This document shows positions 61,080 to 64,000 of a stretch of 64,000 nucleotides of DNA, piece by piece. Origin of the DNA: a bacterium (lineage in GTDB: Bacteria > CAIWAD01); assembly GCA_030685015.1 (NCBI GenBank), contig JAUXWS010000059.1:62001-126000 (forward strand), in the 5' to 3' direction. The notes beneath the pieces are model-generated. The model was not told the origin of the DNA. It searched no databases and worked only from the letters and a program-made list of their open reading frames with translations. How positions within the stretch are numbered: position 1 is the stretch's first letter; each line of letters begins with the position of its first letter. The position numbers were made by a program, and so were the translations under genes.

Positions 61080-61448
61080 TCATGCTTTCTCCCGCGGCTG
61101 GACCAGCTCAAGCAGGTTGCCGTCCGGATCCTCGAGCGCGGCGTAGCGTCCCTGGGGCACCGTGAGGATCTCCGTCAGGAAGCGCACGCCGGCCACCCTC
61201 AGCCGCGCCGTCTCCGCCTCGATGTCGCCGCAGGCCAGGCAGAGAACCGTGGCGCGTTCGCGGCCGTAATTCGCCTGGTGCGGGGCGGGGGACGCCCCGG
61301 CCATCAGGATCAGCTCCACGCCGCAGTCCAGGGCCAGCCAGCCCTCGCCGCCCTGCCTCACCGGCAGGCCCAGCACGCCCTCGTAGAAGGCGCGGGCCCG
61401 GGCCAGGTCGGAGACGAAGCTCTGGATCTCGGCGAAGCGCAGGCTCAT
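61080..61448 (-). CDS. VOC/glyoxalase-fold protein
   Basis: 122 residues with paired beta-alpha-beta-beta-beta modules: IQSFVSDLARARAFYEGVLG, then VLCLACGDIEAETARLRVAG and ALEDPDGNLLELVQP with the usual C-terminal Glu. The first metal-ligand His of glyoxalase I is absent (FAEIQSF), so a metal site may be incomplete. The start overlaps the stop of the HtpX-like gene by four bases. Possible roles include binding or a small-molecule reaction; the substrate is unknown. Confidence 0.85.
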   Translation of the reverse strand: MSLRFAEIQSFVSDLARARAFYEGVLGLPVRQGGEGWLALDCGVELILMAGASPAPHQANYGRERATVLCLACGDIEAETARLRVAGVRFLTEILTVPQGRYAALEDPDGNLLELVQPREKA

Positions 61449-63388
61449 GCTCCCGCCTCCCGTTCCTTCCGGGGGACGAGCAAGGGCATGGGCAGGTCCA
61501 GTCCACGGGCCAGGATCCGGATCAGGAAGAGGCCGTCCGGGGTCAGCTGGTTGTCCAGCGCGCCGCAGGCCATGGCCCCGCGCATCAACCGGATGCGGTC
61601 GGGCCGGGGCAGGGCGCCCAGTTCCTCCATGGCCGCCTCCAGTTCGCGACCATCCCCCGGGGGCGGGGGCAGGGCGCCCTCTTCAGGCAAGGCGGCCTCG
61701 CGGCAGCCGGCGGCGAAGGCGCGGGCCGCTCCCTCCTCATCCTCATGCTCCAGGCGGGCCAGGGCGGTCAAGAGCAGACGGGCGGAAGGCGCAGCCTGGA
61801 CCAGGTTCCCCCGGTGCGCCGGCGGGCGTCGCCCCAAGCCATGGGCGCCGTCCAGGTGGTGGAGCACGAGCCGCTGCAGAAGCCACTCCCGCAGACTGAT
61901 TGCCTGGTCGGCCTCGATCAATTCCAGCAGGGCCTGGCGGAAGAGCAGGGCCTGCGGGCGCGACAGGCCGTGCAGTGTGGCCAGGGCCAGGTCCACGAGC
62001 GGCAACCTAAGCTCGGGGGCAAGGGCCTGCATGGGCGGGACCAGCTTGTCCGCCAGGTCCGCCAAGCCGCCCGCGCCCAGGGCGCGCACCAGCACCAGCT
62101 GGCGTTGGCGGGCCTCCGGCGTGGCATCCGCCGCCAGGGCGAGCAGAAGTGCCTGGGCGCCCAGGGGGTCCTGGCTTTCGCCCGCCAGATCGGGCGGCAG
62201 TCTGCCCAGCAGGCCACGGGCATAGCCCAGGCTGCGCGTGTCCGCCTGGCCGGCCTGATCCAGCGCCTCCAAAGCCGCTGAGACACTCAAGAGGCGGCGG
62301 ACCGGAGCGGCCGCAGCCGGGCGGCCCGCCGCGGCGGGCAAGGGGGCCGGATTCCGCGCCCGCGGCAGCGGCTCCTGCCAGCGGCCGTCCCAGTCCGGGT
62401 CCAGGCGCCGCACCCGCTCCGCCAGCGGGGGATGCGTGGCCAGCGGATTGCGGAGGGAGGCCTTCACCCCCAGGCTGAAGTAGGCGTGGCTGAACTCCGA
62501 GGCGTTCGGCGTTCGCAGGAGGGATCCTTGCGGGGCGCCGCCGATCCTTTTCAGAGCCCCGGCCAGGCCGGCGGGGTGGCGCGTGTATTGCACGGCGGCA
62601 GCGTCCGCGTGGAACTCGCGCTGGCGGCTGATGAGCGCCTTGATCAGGTTGCCGAAGAAGGAGCCGATGTAGCCCACGGCCAACAAGGCCAGCGCGGCCA
62701 GGCCCAGCGCCGCGCCGACGCTTCCCACGCCGCCACGGCCCCGCGTCCCGCCCAGGCGCACTCCCCGCAGGTGGCGCAGGACGAACTCGCCGGTCAGGCC
62801 CAGCAGCAGGATGCCGTGCAGGGTACCCGCCAAATGCAGGTTCCTCGCCATGTCGCCCCCCGTGATGTGGCTGATCTCGTGGGCGACGACGCCCTGCAGC
62901 TCATCGCGGGACAAGGATTCCACGGCACCGCGCGTCACCCCGATGACGGCATCGGCGGGAGTCCAGCCGGCGGCGAAGGCGTTGATCGCCGGCTCGTCAA
63001 GCAGAAAGACGGCGGGCACGGGGATGCCGGCGGCCAGGGCCATCTCCTCGACCACGTTGAGCAGCTTCCGCAGCTGTGGGTCCTGGCTGGAGGGGTGCAC
63101 GCGCCGGCCGCCCAGCCCTTCCGCCACGGTTCGGCCGCCGCCGGCCAGCTGCCTCAGCTTGAGCAGGCTGCCCAACACGATCACGGTCAGCACGGCCAAG
63201 GCCACGGCCAGGGCGAGGCCCGGCTCCTGGCCGCTGAGGATTTGCCCCGACCAAGTGCGGGTCCCCTTGAGGGCGAGCAGGACCGCGGCGACGGCCGCCG
63301 CCATGATGCCCGCCACGGCCAGCCCGAAGAGCAGCACCAGCCAGCCCGTGTTGCGCCGGGCGAGATCCTGGGCGTGGTGGAAGTTCAT
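61445..63388 (-). CDS. HtpX-like M48 membrane metalloprotease with long C-terminal extension
   Basis: 647 residues. Two N-terminal TM helices (WLVLLFGLAVAGIMAAAVAA, LALAVALAVLTVIVLGSLL), the catalytic HEISH at 170-174 with the third ligand in QREFHADAAAVQY, and two further hydrophobic helices between them. The conserved NPLATHPPLAERVRRLDPDW closes the protease domain near 345. About 300 extra residues of Ala/Leu-rich helices follow, as in M48 proteins that sit beside LemA. It is likely a cytoplasmic-membrane quality-control protease, co-transcribed with lemA upstream and the VOC gene downstream. Confidence 0.92.
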   Translation of the reverse strand: MNFHHAQDLARRNTGWLVLLFGLAVAGIMAAAVAAVLLALKGTRTWSGQILSGQEPGLALAVALAVLTVIVLGSLLKLRQLAGGGRTVAEGLGGRRVHPSSQDPQLRKLLNVVEEMALAAGIPVPAVFLLDEPAINAFAAGWTPADAVIGVTRGAVESLSRDELQGVVAHEISHITGGDMARNLHLAGTLHGILLLGLTGEFVLRHLRGVRLGGTRGRGGVGSVGAALGLAALALLAVGYIGSFFGNLIKALISRQREFHADAAAVQYTRHPAGLAGALKRIGGAPQGSLLRTPNASEFSHAYFSLGVKASLRNPLATHPPLAERVRRLDPDWDGRWQEPLPRARNPAPLPAAAGRPAAAAPVRRLLSVSAALEALDQAGQADTRSLGYARGLLGRLPPDLAGESQDPLGAQALLLALAADATPEARQRQLVLVRALGAGGLADLADKLVPPMQALAPELRLPLVDLALATLHGLSRPQALLFRQALLELIEADQAISLREWLLQRLVLHHLDGAHGLGRRPPAHRGNLVQAAPSARLLLTALARLEHEDEEGAARAFAAGCREAALPEEGALPPPPGDGRELEAAMEELGALPRPDRIRLMRGAMACGALDNQLTPDGLFLIRILARGLDLPMPLLVPRKEREAGA

Positions 63389-63407
63389 GGCGCGCCCCCG
63401 GTTCTCC

Positions 63408-64000
63408 TCAGAAACTCACCTTGGGCGCCGCCTGGAACTGCGCGCTGTCGGCGAACTCCAGCAGGGAGGCGTCGACGGGGTGGCCGAAGACCGGCGCGAA
63501 CAGGGTGGTCGGAAAGGATTGGCGCGTGCTGTTGTAGTCCGTCACCTGGTCGTTGTAGGCCTGGCGGGCGAAGGCGACCCTGTTTTCCGTGCTGGTCAGC
63601 TCCTCGCTGAGCTGCATCATGGTGGTGTTGGCCTTGAGGTCCGGGTAGGCCTCCATCACGACGCTCAAGCGGCCCAGGGCATCGGAGAGCCCGCCCTCCG
63701 CGCGGCCGAGCCCGGCCATGGCCGCCCCGGCGCCTGGTTGGGCCTTGGCCGCCTCAAGCATGGCCAGCGCCGTGTTGCGCGCGGCGATCACCGCCTCCAG
63801 GGTCTCCCGTTCATGCGAGATGTAGCCCTTGGCCGTCTCCACCAGGTTGGGGATGAGGTCGTAGCGGCGCTTGAGCTGCACCTCGATCTGGGCGAAGGCG
63901 TTCTGGTAGCGGTTGCGCAGGAGCACCAGGCGGTTGTAGATGCCGATCACGTAGAGGAAGAGGACACCCAGCAGCGCCAGCACAATGACGATTCCCAGCA
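63408..64000 (-). CDS. LemA family protein (5' end outside window)
   Basis: The frame is open to the window edge; an internal GTG at 63983 exists, but upstream codons (LGIVIV) continue the TM helix, so the start is probably outside. The N-terminal TM is followed by YNRLVLLRNRYQNAFAQIEV, LKRRYDLIPNLVETAKGY, a long coiled region, and ENRVAFARQAYNDQVTDYN, all LemA hallmarks. LemA proteins pair with HtpX-type proteases, as here, with 19 bases between the genes. Confidence 0.93.
   Translation of the reverse strand, partial: LGIVIVLALLGVLFLYVIGIYNRLVLLRNRYQNAFAQIEVQLKRRYDLIPNLVETAKGYISHERETLEAVIAARNTALAMLEAAKAQPGAGAAMAGLGRAEGGLSDALGRLSVVMEAYPDLKANTTMMQLSEELTSTENRVAFARQAYNDQVTDYNSTRQSFPTTLFAPVFGHPVDASLLEFADSAQFQAAPKVSF

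Overview
The window comes from a GC-rich (roughly two-thirds G+C by eye) Gram-negative bacterium. The best fit is the wider Fibrobacterota-Chlorobiota-Bacteroidota (FCB) assemblage or an uncultured relative. The evidence is many secreted proteins ending in a PNPFNP-type beta-sandwich sorting domain, two gingipain-like C25 proteins, lamin-tail proteins, a TonB receptor paired with a DUF4249-like lipoprotein, and a Bacteroidota-type protein usually (mis)labelled asparagine synthetase B. MurE carries the DNPR motif of meso-diaminopimelate-type peptidoglycan. Taxonomy below superphylum is inference. No rRNA, tRNA, CRISPR array, IS element or prophage was found.

Layout. 1-3.5 kb: the 3' end of a DNA methyltransferase, two small genes, an intergenic region with paired palindromes, and a secreted protein. 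3.7-7.1 kb: an AAA+ ATPase of ClpB type whose C-terminus resembles a class I release factor without its GGQ domain. 7.4-11.6 kb: katG behind a textbook sigma54 promoter, divergent from a GAF/AAA+/Fis activator, with three operator-like palindromes between them. 11.6-16.3 kb: a broken MetE-like gene, then a lipoprotein/TonB receptor pair. 16.5-28 kb: secreted lamin-tail, propeller and C25-type proteins, some decayed. 28-42 kb: NifU-like protein, amidotransferase, Lon, sugar kinase, outer-membrane metallopeptidase-like protein, nuclease-helicase, TPR protein and others. 42-51.4 kb: a CheR-like gene, a second C25 protein, a histidine kinase/NtrC-family pair, and a strong candidate for a sigma54-driven small RNA with its own terminator. 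51.5-59.5 kb: a tightly overlapping leftward cluster (receiver, rlmN, glycosyltransferase, sugar-transferase-like protein, murE, murD, murI, phosphatase). 59.6-64 kb: DinB-like, M48 lipoprotein, VOC protein, HtpX-like protease and LemA.

How the parts connect. Five sites matching TGG[C/T]AC-N5-TTGC[C/T] lie at promoter-like positions: before katG, before both C25 genes, before a small gene at 41.6 kb, and before the candidate sRNA. Two sigma54 activators are encoded here, one beside katG and one beside the sRNA. This suggests sigma54 control of oxidative defence, secreted C25 proteins and a regulatory RNA. The most novel items are the ATPase/release-factor chimera, the sigma54-dependent sRNA next to an NtrC-type regulator, and the enhancer-sigma54-katG arrangement.
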